From: Streptomyces coeruleorubidus
Lineage (GTDB): Bacteria > Actinomycetota > Actinomycetes > Streptomycetales > Streptomycetaceae
DNA: 64,000 nucleotides
NCBI RefSeq assembly: GCF_008705135.1
Contig: NZ_CP023694.1
Location: 930,001 to 994,000, forward strand
Direction of reading: 5' to 3'
The notes under the pieces are model-generated. The model made no database searches and was not told the DNA's origin. It saw only the letters and a program-made list of their open reading frames with translations. Positions 17,583 through 25,507 of the stretch are shown here, in pieces. A program made the position numbers and the translations under genes. The number at the start of each line of letters is the position of its first letter. Position 1 is the stretch's first letter.

Positions 17583-18250
17583 TCAAGCGCAGGTGTTGAC
17601 AAGGGAGCCGATGCCCTCGATCTCGATACGGACCTCGGTGCCGGACTGCAGGAAGCGTCCCTCCTTGTGTCGACACCGGCCGGCGTTCCGGTGGCGATCA
17701 CGTCGCCGGGCTCCAGGGTCGTCTGCCGAGAGACATAGGAGGCCGCCCGGCCGGGGACGCGGCCCTTCTGCACGTCGCGGGCGCTGACGTCGTTGACGAT
17801 CGTGAAGCCGGCGACGAACGCGTACGCCTCCGCCTCGGACACATCGGTCGCGCGCCGGCCGATGACGACCGCGAGTTCGCCTTCGTAGTCGACCTCGTCG
17901 GGGGCTGCCTTCGGGAAGCGGATCCGCCCGCCCGTGCCGATGACCGAGGAAGGAGCCTTCAGGAAGACGACCGGCTCCTCCGCCACGCCGTTGTAGTCCA
18001 CCTCGGTGCGGTGGTCGGCGTACGCGTAGCCCACCGCCCAGATCTTGGAAGGTCTGGGGACGGGGGCGATCAGCTGAGCCTGAGCCACGGGGACACGGTC
18101 ACGGACCGAGGCCGTGGCGATGGACGCGATGTCGAGGCCGGCCTGCAGGGCGGCGCCGAGGTCCGCCGCGTCGAGGTCGAGAAGGGCGACGGTTTCGCCG
18201 TCGTCCTCAGGTCTGCCGATTCCCTTGGCCGTGCTGACGAGCCTGGTCAC
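17583..18250 (-). pseudogene. FAH-family hydrolase, internal deletion plus frameshift
   Basis: The N-terminal 165 residues are normal for a FAH-family hydrolase (PSKIWAVGYAYADHR, DEVDYEGELAVVIGRRA, FTIVNDVSARDVQKGR). The reading then jumps from GRAASYV straight to [20 protein letters not shown]. The substrate loop and about 50-55 residues present in the intact homologue at 9135-9965 are missing. After GTPAGV one base is lost near 17672: the other frame then reads [19 protein letters not shown] and stops at 17583. The GTG start overlaps the VOC stop (GTGA). The gene is probably inactive. Confidence 0.75.
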
Positions 18251-18897
18251 AGGGCCACGGCCTGGTTGTCGAGGCGCAGCAACTCGCTCTCGGGGTCACC
18301 GGCACGGTAGCGGGCGGTGAAGCGATCGGGGTCGAGCTCCAGGCCGGAAGGGTTCGCGGCGAAGACGGGCCCGGACATGAAGGCCACCTCCTCCTCGGTG
18401 GTGACGAAGTTGGCGCAGGAGAACTCGACGATGTTCCCGTCCGGGTCGCGGTAATAGAAGCTGGTGGCCTGGCCGTGGTTGGCGGCACGGTGCGGGCGCA
18501 CGCCGATGGAGGCCATGTGTTCGTGCTGGGAGATGAGGTCGCCCAGGGTGCCGACGCCGAACTGGAAGTGATGCAGGCCCGGCCCGGAAGCGTCGGTCCC
18601 GATCAGACTGTCGATGCCGAACAGCGCGAGGACCTGGCTGTGCGGGGAGTCACGCACACGGAAGAAGCCCAGCCGGACGTCGACCGCTCGCTCGGGCATC
18701 CCCACGGGACGCGGCGGAGCGTCGGGATCCGGGGTCCGCTCGTAGAACGGGCCGTGTCCCAGTACGTGCGTGTAGAAGGCGGCCATGTCGTCGTAGCGGC
18801 CGGTCTTGAGCACGAGTTCGGAGAGCTGCAACGCGACGGCTTGCGTTCCGCCGGCCCCTGTCCCGGTCCCGGTCTCGGTCTGGGAGGTCGTCGTCAT
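18247..18897 (-). CDS. VOC family (glyoxalase/extradiol dioxygenase) protein
   Basis: A 216-residue protein with two vicinal-oxygen-chelate modules. The C-terminal one has GLHHFQFGVGTLGDLISQHE and YYRDPDGNIVEFSCANF, giving the usual His and Glu metal ligands. In the N-terminal module the first ligand position reads LSELVLKT, where family members usually have His. The start is ATG 18897 because AAGGAGGCCCC lies just upstream; an earlier ATG at 18921 lacks one. The N-terminal 20 residues are a Thr/Gly-rich tail. It may be a ring-cleavage dioxygenase or an isomerase. It is translationally coupled to the broken FAH gene. Confidence 0.7.
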   Translation of the reverse strand: MTTTSQTETGTGTGAGGTQAVALQLSELVLKTGRYDDMAAFYTHVLGHGPFYERTPDPDAPPRPVGMPERAVDVRLGFFRVRDSPHSQVLALFGIDSLIGTDASGPGLHHFQFGVGTLGDLISQHEHMASIGVRPHRAANHGQATSFYYRDPDGNIVEFSCANFVTTEEEVAFMSGPVFAANPSGLELDPDRFTARYRAGDPESELLRLDNQAVAL

Positions 18898-19122
18898 CGT
18901 GGGGGCCTCCTTGCCCGTCAATCGGTGGGGTGCAACGGCCTTGAGGTACGGCGCGTGATGCGCTGCTTGCCGCCGGTACGGCGGAACTGGTGGTGGACGG
19001 ACTTGCCGTGGGGCCGGCCGGCCTGGGTGGTGGTGACCTCATGGGCAAACACGTGGACGGTCTGCCGCGCCCTGTCGGCCTCCCGCGCACGGAGGAAGTC
19101 GAGAATCTCGCTGCGCCGCCTG

Positions 19123-19236
19123 TCTCTTGAACCCAAGACGAGCGTAGCACCGCGTATGACCCCTCAAAAGTCTTGTGTTTCTACAGGTCTTCCATACAGC
19201 GGCATGCGCATGCGACTCTGACCCCGGTTCAAGAGA
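19123..19236. promoter_or_regulatory. Divergent promoter with a perfect 11-bp inverted repeat
   Basis: TCTCTTGAACC (19123-19133) and its exact complement GGTTCAAGAGA (19226-19236) flank 92 nt between the VOC gene (minus) and the flavin monooxygenase (plus). Ten bases of it recur at 13424-13433. On the plus strand TTGTGT near 19172 with CATACAG 15-16 nt later may be promoter boxes. Two operators at this spacing would suit looping or dual control by one regulator. Confidence 0.5.
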
Positions 19237-19282
19237 TCGGGCCATGAGCGGTCCGACCCTTGCTCAGGAAGGCAGATCTTTG

Positions 19283-20983
19283 ATGTCTGACCAGCACGAG
19301 AGAGCCGGATCTCGGCGCGTCCTGGTCGTGGGAGCGGGGCCCGTGGGCCTCGCCCTCGCGACCGAGTTGGGGTGGCGTGGTGTACCGGTCACCGTGATCG
19401 ATCAGGGCGACGGCCGCGTGCCCTTTCCAGCAGGTGAGGCGATCTTTTCCCGCACCATGGAACACCTTCGCCGCTGGGGTTGCGCGGAAGAGGCACGCAC
19501 GGAGTCGGCACCGCCCCCGGACTACCCGCACCGCACGGTGTTCGCCACCTCCGCAACGGGGAGCGTCCTCACCGAGTTCGACTACGGGGTCACCAACCGG
19601 TCCTCGGGCGTGTACGCCTCGCTGACTCCGGAGGGTCCCGCCTTCCTGTCCAAGTTCTCCTTCGTGCCGCTGCTCGCGCGCACGGCGAGTGAACTGCCAG
19701 GAGTCGAGATCAGGTACGGCACCCGCCTGGAGACGATCGAGCAGGACTCCGAGGGTGTCCTGGCCGTGGTGCGCGACATGGCGAGCGGTGCCACCGAGAA
19801 GCTGGCCGGCACGTACCTGGTGGCCTGCGACGGAGGCCGCAGCGGCATCCGTCGGGAGCTCGGCATCGAGTTCGAGGGCAGGTTCGCGCAGGGCCACAAC
19901 TTCGCTGTGCACTTCCGTGCGCCCCAGCTGCTCGACCTGCTGCGGGAGCGGCTGGGCGGCCCCGCGGTGCAGATCCACACCCTGTCGTCGGCGCGCAGGC
20001 CGTACATCACGGTGGTCAACGGCGTGGACGAGTGGCGGCTCTCGGTCTACCTGGACGAGGAGCCCGATCCCGATGACGCGGTCGCCTGGATACGCGAGGC
20101 CGTCGGTGCGCCGATCGACGTGGAGGTCCTCGCGGCGCAGCCCTGGAGCGGGCACTGCGTCGTGGCCCGCACCTACCGTGCGGGGCGGGTGTTCCTCGCG
20201 GGCGACGCGGCGCATCTGCTGTGGCCCAAGGGGGGCTTCGGCGCCAACACCGGGATCGGCGACGCCGTGGACCTCGGCTGGAAGCTCGCCGCGACCCTCC
20301 AAGGATGGGGAGGCCCGGCGCTGCTGGACAGCTACGAACAGGAGCGGCGGCCGATCGCCGTCCGCAACGTCATGGAAGCCTCCAGCAACTGGAGGGCCGA
20401 CGCGCGGCTCGTCCCCGATCCAGTGCTCGACCGCATGGACGCGGAAGGCGAACAGGTCCGACGTGAGATGAGCGAGGAGATCCGCCGGACCCGCGCCAAG
20501 GAGTTCCGCTGCACGGGCGTCCAGCTCGGATACCGCTACAGCGGCTCCCCGATCTGCGTACCGGACGGCAGTCCGGAGCCGCCCGACGAGCCGGACGAGT
20601 ACGTACCATCGACCTGGCCCGGCTGCCGCGCACCGCACGTCCGGCTGCCCGACGGCAGCTCGGTGCTCGACCACTTCGGGCGCGGATTCACGCTCGTGGT
20701 ATCGGGTTCCGCGGACCCGACGCCTCTGGTGCAGGCCGCGCGCCGGTGTGGTGTGCCGTTGGCGGTGCTGCGCCTCGCCGCCCCGGCCGCCGCGGAGCTG
20801 TACGAGCGGCCGCTGGTGCTCGTCCGCCCGGACGGTCACGTCGGCTGGCGGGGCCGGCAGGCTCCCGCACATCCCGTCGCCGTGCTCGACATGTTGCGCG
20901 GGGCGGCGGTCCCGCCTCCGGACGCGAAAGCGCCCGGAGCGGCGCAAGCGGTATCAACGGGAGTCGGGGCTCACCTCGTCTGA
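19283..20983 (+). CDS. FAD-dependent aromatic monooxygenase (PheA/TfdB/MhpA type)
   Basis: A 566-residue flavoprotein: FAD fold VLVVGAGPVGLALATELGWR at the N-terminus, DG motif VACDGGRSGIRRELGIEFEG near residue 185, GD motif VFLAGDAAHLLWPKGGFGAN near residue 300, and a C-terminal thioredoxin-like domain as in phenol hydroxylases. It hydroxylates a phenolic ring with NAD(P)H and O2. ATG 19283 has AGGAAGG upstream; ATG 19244 is an alternative. It is convergent with a TetR gene 10 nt away and divergent from the VOC/FAH pair. I infer that it supplies the hydroxylated ring for the island's dioxygenases. Confidence 0.82.
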   Translation: MSDQHERAGSRRVLVVGAGPVGLALATELGWRGVPVTVIDQGDGRVPFPAGEAIFSRTMEHLRRWGCAEEARTESAPPPDYPHRTVFATSATGSVLTEFDYGVTNRSSGVYASLTPEGPAFLSKFSFVPLLARTASELPGVEIRYGTRLETIEQDSEGVLAVVRDMASGATEKLAGTYLVACDGGRSGIRRELGIEFEGRFAQGHNFAVHFRAPQLLDLLRERLGGPAVQIHTLSSARRPYITVVNGVDEWRLSVYLDEEPDPDDAVAWIREAVGAPIDVEVLAAQPWSGHCVVARTYRAGRVFLAGDAAHLLWPKGGFGANTGIGDAVDLGWKLAATLQGWGGPALLDSYEQERRPIAVRNVMEASSNWRADARLVPDPVLDRMDAEGEQVRREMSEEIRRTRAKEFRCTGVQLGYRYSGSPICVPDGSPEPPDEPDEYVPSTWPGCRAPHVRLPDGSSVLDHFGRGFTLVVSGSADPTPLVQAARRCGVPLAVLRLAAPAAAELYERPLVLVRPDGHVGWRGRQAPAHPVAVLDMLRGAAVPPPDAKAPGAAQAVSTGVGAHLV

Positions 20984-20993
20984 GGTGCCGCGC

Positions 20994-21578
20994 TCAGCGC
21001 TCTCGTCCCTTGGCCCCTGCGCTCCTGGCCATGACGGACTCCATCAGGAACCGGATCATCTCGTGGGCCGGCCTGTTCCGGTCGTTGGGCACGTTCGCCC
21101 CTTCGAACACGGCGAGCGCGACATCGCGGACGAGCGCGGCATCGACGCCAGGGTCGTGATCGAGGCCGCGCTCGGCCATGAGCTCGTCGACCAGTCCCAC
21201 GATCCAGTTCAGGAAGGTGTTGTGGGCCTCGCGGACTGCCTCCGAATAAGGAAGTCGGTCGTGCATGGCCTGGTGCAGCGGCCGGGAGTAGCGCATGTCG
21301 GACAGCCCGCGCACGAGGCGGCTCAGTGGGTCGGCACCGGCCTGCTCCTCGTTGAGGATGCGGATCTCGCGACTGAGCAGGCGGTTCATGACGGCGGCGA
21401 AGATGTGGTCCTTGGAGTCGAAGTACCAATAGACGTTGCCCCGGGCCACGCCCGCGGCGGAACTGATGTCCGCCATCGTGGTCTTGGCGTAGCCCTTCGC
21501 CAGGAAGAGCTCGGTGGCCGCGGCTAGCAGATCACCCGTGCGCTCCTCCCGGGGGATCTGTTGGCGGTTCCGCGGCAT
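20994..21578 (-). CDS. TetR family transcriptional regulator
   Basis: A 194-residue protein with the TetR DNA-binding domain at residues 12-58 (LLAAATELFLAKGYAKTTMA, VARGNVYWYFDSKDHIF) and a helical ligand domain. The start is ATG 21578, since GGGAGGAG lies 5 nt upstream; two earlier ATGs lack a site. It is a candidate regulator of the adjacent monooxygenase and aldehyde dehydrogenase. Confidence 0.85.
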   Translation of the reverse strand: MPRNRQQIPREERTGDLLAAATELFLAKGYAKTTMADISSAAGVARGNVYWYFDSKDHIFAAVMNRLLSREIRILNEEQAGADPLSRLVRGLSDMRYSRPLHQAMHDRLPYSEAVREAHNTFLNWIVGLVDELMAERGLDHDPGVDAALVRDVALAVFEGANVPNDRNRPAHEMIRFLMESVMARSAGAKGRER

Positions 21579-21902
21579 CCCGACTCCTCCCATGAGTTCA
21601 CCACATCTCACGTGAGTGTAGACACCTGGCAGGCCGCGCCCTGCTCAGGAGGAAGGAGTGCGGTGACCACCGGGCCCGGGCGAGGAGTCCCTGGAGATCC
21701 TTTGCCGAGGACACACCGTCGACCGCATCCAGTGCAGGAACCGCCCCACGCGCCCCGACATCGGCGTGGCGTCCCAGACCCGGGTCCAAGGCGGTGCAGC
21801 GTCTCGAACCCGGGTGCCGGGCCGGTCGATGGCCTGCCTCGTGAGGGGACGTATGACGGACCGGGCTCGGCCTGGGACGTCCGTCGGCGCCCGTGACTTG
21901 AA
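21579..21902. other. Intergenic interval between TetR and aldehyde dehydrogenase genes
   Basis: Mostly featureless. A 77-codon frame at 21663-21896 (plus) starts with GTG after a good GGAGGAAGGAG, but its product is Pro/Arg-rich low complexity, so I do not call it. A parallel frame reads EESLEILCRGHTVDRIQCRN, possibly old coding DNA. The TetR promoter lies at the left end. Confidence 0.35.
21607..21616. promoter_or_regulatory. Candidate TetR autoregulatory operator
   Basis: A perfect 10-bp palindrome CTCACGTGAG lies 29 nt upstream of the TetR start codon. The position suits autorepression. The arms are short, so this is tentative. Confidence 0.35.
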
Positions 21903-23438
21903 TCAGTCCGACGTCTCGCCGCTCTCGGCCAGGATCCTGTTACGGACGCCGGCGAGGGCTCCCGCCATGGCACCCGCGGGCCTGCCGAAGGTCGAGGCGG
22001 AGAACCGCGCGGGACCGGTCTTGGCGGTGAAGGAGTGTGCGTAGGCGAACTCCCGCAGTCCCTCCTCGCCCTGCTTGCGCCCGTAACCGCTGTCGCCGCG
22101 ACCACCGAAAGGCACTGCGGGGTTCATGGAGAACACCAGTGCATCGTTGATGCTGGTCATTCCCACGCGGAGGCGACGGGCGATGGCTTCGCCGCGATCG
22201 CGGCTGAAGACTGCGCTGCCCAGCCCATACTGGCCGGCGTTGATGTGAGCGACGGCCTCGTCGGCGTCGGCGACCTTGATGACCGCCAGTGTCGGCCCGA
22301 ATGTCTCCTGCGTCGCCGCGAGGGCGTCGGGGGCCACTCCGACCAGGATGGTGGGCGCGACATAGCGGTCACCCACCGCGTCGAGGCCGCCGACGGTGGC
22401 TGTCGCGCCGCGCTCGAGAGCGTCCTGGATGTGTTCCCGGATGATCGAGGTCTGGCTCGGCAGCGGAACCGGCCCGATCTCCGCATCCTCGTCGCTGCCG
22501 ACGCGTACCTGCCCGGCAAGCTCGCTGATCTTCTGGACGAACTCGTCGTGCACCGACTCGACGACGTAGGCCACTTCGAGACTGATGCAACCGTGCCCGG
22601 TGTTCTGCATGGCGCCCCACACGATGTGAGCGGCGGCTTCGTCCAGGTCGGCGTCCTCGGCGACGATGACGCCGTCCTTGCCGCCGAGTTCCAGCAGAAC
22701 GGGCGTCAAGGTCTGAGCGCATTGGCCGGCCACCATCCTGCCCGTGGCGACGCTGCCCGTGAACGCGAGCTTGTCGAGGCCGGCCTTGATGAGCTCCTGC
22801 CCCGTGGCCCCGTATCCGTTCAGGTTCTGCAGGACGGCGGGGAGGTCCGGAACGGCGCGCTGCCAGGTCCGGATGAGCCATTCAGCGACGCCGGGCGTGA
22901 TCTGGCTGGGCTTGAGGACGACGGCGTTCCCGGCCGCGAGCGCGTCGGCGAGGATGGCCGCGGGGGTGAGCAGGGGGAAGTTCCACGGGCCGATGACGCC
23001 GACCACGCCATAGGGCTGGTACTCGACCCATGCACGCTGGTTGGGCGTGGTGGGGCCGGCCGGGACCTCCCGGCGCTCCAGGACGCGCGCGGCGTTGTCA
23101 GCGGCGTACTGCAGGTGCTCGAGAGTCCCGAGCACTTCGACGCGGGCGTCGTCGAGGGGCTTGCCGTTCTCGGCGTGAATGAGCGCGGCGCCCTCCTCTC
23201 CGCTCAGGGCTATCTGCCGCCGCCACGCGCGCAGCCGCTCCGCGCGGCCCTCGAAGCCGAGGTCCCACCAGGCCCCGGTGACCGAGCGTGCGGCGGCGAC
23301 GGCCGCGGCCGCCTCTTCCTTGCCGGCCACGGGGTATCGCGCGAACTCGGCTCCGGTGGCCTGGTTGATGGTGACGATCTCGGTCGCGTCGTATGCGATG
23401 GCGCCGTCACGCGTGATCGTCGGAGTGTTGTCGGTCAT
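21903..23438 (-). CDS. Aldehyde dehydrogenase family protein
   Basis: A 511-residue NAD(P)-dependent aldehyde dehydrogenase: GVIGPWNFPLLTPAAILADA (cofactor loop), FTGSVATGRMVAG, LLELGGKDGVIVAEDAD (catalytic Glu), QNTGHGCISLEVAYV (catalytic Cys), and ETFGPTLAVIKV. The usual GQxC context before the cysteine is GHGC, a mild variant. It could oxidise an aldehyde from the neighbouring ring-degradation genes. It has its own start (ATG 23438) 50 nt after the SDR gene on the same strand, so the two are likely co-transcribed. Confidence 0.88.
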   Translation of the reverse strand: MTDNTPTITRDGAIAYDATEIVTINQATGAEFARYPVAGKEEAAAAVAAARSVTGAWWDLGFEGRAERLRAWRRQIALSGEEGAALIHAENGKPLDDARVEVLGTLEHLQYAADNAARVLERREVPAGPTTPNQRAWVEYQPYGVVGVIGPWNFPLLTPAAILADALAAGNAVVLKPSQITPGVAEWLIRTWQRAVPDLPAVLQNLNGYGATGQELIKAGLDKLAFTGSVATGRMVAGQCAQTLTPVLLELGGKDGVIVAEDADLDEAAAHIVWGAMQNTGHGCISLEVAYVVESVHDEFVQKISELAGQVRVGSDEDAEIGPVPLPSQTSIIREHIQDALERGATATVGGLDAVGDRYVAPTILVGVAPDALAATQETFGPTLAVIKVADADEAVAHINAGQYGLGSAVFSRDRGEAIARRLRVGMTSINDALVFSMNPAVPFGGRGDSGYGRKQGEEGLREFAYAHSFTAKTGPARFSASTFGRPAGAMAGALAGVRNRILAESGETSD

Positions 23439-23491
23439 GAGTCTTCCCCTACTTTCTTAGGGTCGGGAGCAGCGCCGAGGAAGCGCCCGCT

Positions 23492-24283
23492 CTACGCCTG
23501 CGGGCCGCGGTAGCGAGCCGCAGGAGTGGGCTGGTTCCCGCCGGTGACCAAAGCGGACTCCGCGGACAGCAAGGCATCAAGGGCTGCGGCCTGGCCCTCC
23601 AGACCGGGGGCGCAGACGGTCTCCCCCAGACGCAGGCCGGCAAGGCTGGCCGCGGCGACGTCCTGCGGGGGCATCGCCCAGGGGATGTCGCGGCCGACGC
23701 CGCCGTTCCACTCCGTGGCCACGACGCCGGGCAGCAACACTTGCGTACGGATGGGCGTGTCGGCGAGCTCACCCGCGAGGGTCCGGGTGAAGGCGACGGT
23801 GGCGGCCTTCGCCGCCGCGTAGAGAGTGCGTCGGGGTGCGCGGGGATCCTCGAGGCCCCCACTGAAGGCCAGCAGCGAGGCCACGGTGATGATCGCGCCT
23901 TCTCCGGCGGAGAGCATTCCGGGAAGCGCGGCGCGGACCAGCTGAACGGGGGCCACTGCGTTGAGGGTGAACAGGCGGTCGATGTCGGCGGGGTCGACAT
24001 CGACGAGCGGGGCGTAGCCGCCGGCGCCGGCGTTGCTGACCAGCAGGCGCACGTCCCCCGCGGCCAGGCGATCGGCGACAGCGGTGATGCCCTCATGGGT
24101 GCCGAGATCGGCGGGCAGTACCTCCACGGCTGCACCCCGGGCGCGGAGCCCCCCTGCGAAGTCGCCGAGCCGGTCCGCGCGGCGCGCCACCAGGACGAGG
24201 TCATGGTCGTCCGCCAGGAGACGGGCGTATTCGGCGCCGATGCCAGAGGAAGCGCCAGTGATGAGAGCGATCGTACGAGTCAT
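23492..24283 (-). CDS. Short-chain dehydrogenase/reductase
   Basis: A 263-residue classical SDR: TGASSGIGAEYARLL (cofactor glycines), LLVSNAGAGGYAPL (NAG motif), IITVASLLAF (Ser), and the catalytic LYAAAKAATVAF (Tyr and Lys). The start is ATG 24283; a TTG at 24301 would lie inside the operator. It is divergent from a MarR gene with the operator between them, and upstream of the aldehyde dehydrogenase on the same strand. Confidence 0.85.
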   Translation of the reverse strand: MTRTIALITGASSGIGAEYARLLADDHDLVLVARRADRLGDFAGGLRARGAAVEVLPADLGTHEGITAVADRLAAGDVRLLVSNAGAGGYAPLVDVDPADIDRLFTLNAVAPVQLVRAALPGMLSAGEGAIITVASLLAFSGGLEDPRAPRRTLYAAAKAATVAFTRTLAGELADTPIRTQVLLPGVVATEWNGGVGRDIPWAMPPQDVAAASLAGLRLGETVCAPGLEGQAAALDALLSAESALVTGGNQPTPAARYRGPQA

Positions 24284-24297
24284 ACCTCGAGCGTGCC

Positions 24298-24327
24298 TCA
24301 AGCGTTAGCCTTGTGTCAAACGCTTGA
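24298..24327. promoter_or_regulatory. MarR operator candidate, 9-bp perfect inverted repeat
   Basis: TCAAGCGTT (24298-24306) is exactly complementary to AACGCTTGA (24319-24327), with a 12-nt spacer. It lies in the 72-nt gap between the divergent SDR and MarR genes, the classic position for a MarR repressor site controlling both. Confidence 0.55.
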
Positions 24328-24355
24328 TTCTCATGAAGTGTCGTATTCTTGGCGG

Positions 24356-24811
24356 GTGATACGTGATGACGAGGAGCCTGTCGGGCTCGGCGCGCTTGAC
24401 CGGGTGACCTGGGCATTGCGCCGCGCGGAACTGGCGGTGCAGACACTCAAGGAACAGCGGCTGCGCCCGCTGGGCATGGCCGCCGCGCACTACACACTCC
24501 TGATGTCGGTGCACAGCGAACCAGGGCTGGCCGGCGCCGAGCTGGCCCGCCGCCTCAACGTGACCCCCCAGGCCGTCGCCTCACTGGTGGCACGCCTCGA
24601 GGGCCGCGGGCAGTTGGAGAGGCGCGCACACCCCCGTCACCGGCACGTCCAGGAACTGCACCTCACCGATGCCGGACGGGAGGCGCTGCGCGCGGCCGAC
24701 CAGGTGATCGCCGACATCGAGCGCCACATCACCGAGGGCCTGGGACCGGACGAGAGCGCGCAGCTGCGGACGCTGCTCGAACGGGTGAGCAAGACGGTGC
24801 GCGACGCCTGA
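24356..24811 (+). CDS. MarR family transcriptional regulator
   Basis: A 151-residue protein with the MarR winged helix (LAGAELARRLNVTPQAVASL, then VARLEGRGQLERRAHPRHRH) and flanking dimerisation helices. The start is GTG 24356; in-frame codons upstream pass through the neighbouring operator and gene. It is divergent from the SDR/aldehyde dehydrogenase pair and probably represses it until a phenolic ligand binds. Confidence 0.85.
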   Translation: MIRDDEEPVGLGALDRVTWALRRAELAVQTLKEQRLRPLGMAAAHYTLLMSVHSEPGLAGAELARRLNVTPQAVASLVARLEGRGQLERRAHPRHRHVQELHLTDAGREALRAADQVIADIERHITEGLGPDESAQLRTLLERVSKTVRDA

Positions 24812-24936
24812 GCCCGTCGGCCGGCCGCGACTGTGCGTCGGGGCGCGCGGCGCGGCGCACGCTGACTCCTCCCTCTCGGTCCGGCGCATCGTGCGTCGAC
24901 CGCCAGGGGGGTCCGTCCGACTGCGGAGCCGCCCAG

Positions 24937-25395
24937 CCCGCGGCGAAGGCAGCGGCCACTTGCTCGAAGGACGCGGGTTCACGGCGAGCAGCATCCGCGG
25001 AACGTTGCTGTTGCCGCGCAGGCCGTGGCGGTAGTAGTCCTGCCACGGCGCGCATGTCCGATGCCGGGAGGGAGAGTGGGCCACACCGGGCGCAAGCGGC
25101 GCTTCCGCCCAGTCCACCGCCCTCGCCGCCTCAAGGTCGACGGCTCGTGCGCGCACGGCCTCGGCGAGCGGGACGGGCCGTCCCGCCAGTCCGCGGGTCG
25201 CCGAGCCGTGGCCACTCACACACAGCACCCGTGTGCGGGTGGAGGGCGGACAGGTACACGAACGTGCACGGCGGCACGGACCCTGACGGCGCACGCCTTG
25301 CCGCCTGAACCAGGTGCGTGGCGCAGATCCCAGCGGTCCCCACCACCGCGAGCAAGGCGGCAGAGCTTCTTGCTCACCGCTGCCGTCTCGGACAC
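24937..25395 (-). pseudogene. Decayed copy of the NmrA-type gene at 13697-14584
   Basis: Fragments line up with the intact gene but in different frames: VSETAAV at the start (25395), LAVVGTAGICATHLVQAARR, FVYLSALHPHTG, VDWAEAPLAPGVAHS, WQDYYRHGLRGNSNVPRMLL, and EPASFEQVAAAFAAG at the end. The corresponding intact residues are VSESEAV, IAVIGAAGLCGTHVLEAALR, FVYLSVLHPHTP, VDWADAPLPPGVADS and WQDYDRHGLRGNSNVLRMLL. About 459 of 888 nt remain, with at least two large internal deletions. It is a duplication followed by decay. Confidence 0.75.
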
Positions 25396-25507
25396 TGCCT
25401 CATCTCTTCTCACTGCGTCGTGACGGCACGGGCACACCACGTCGGGACTCGGACACCAGCCGGCCACGGTCATCCGCACGAAGTCGCCGGTGCGGTCGAG
25501 GGCCGGG

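Noticed and set aside
17579..17700. Treating the FAH frameshift purely as a sequencing error
   Set aside because: A second, independent internal deletion in the same gene makes true decay more likely, although one base could still be an error.
21663..21896. A 77-codon frame with a good ribosome site between TetR and aldehyde dehydrogenase
   Set aside because: The product is low-complexity Pro/Arg-rich with no recognisable domain; the ribosome site alone is not enough.
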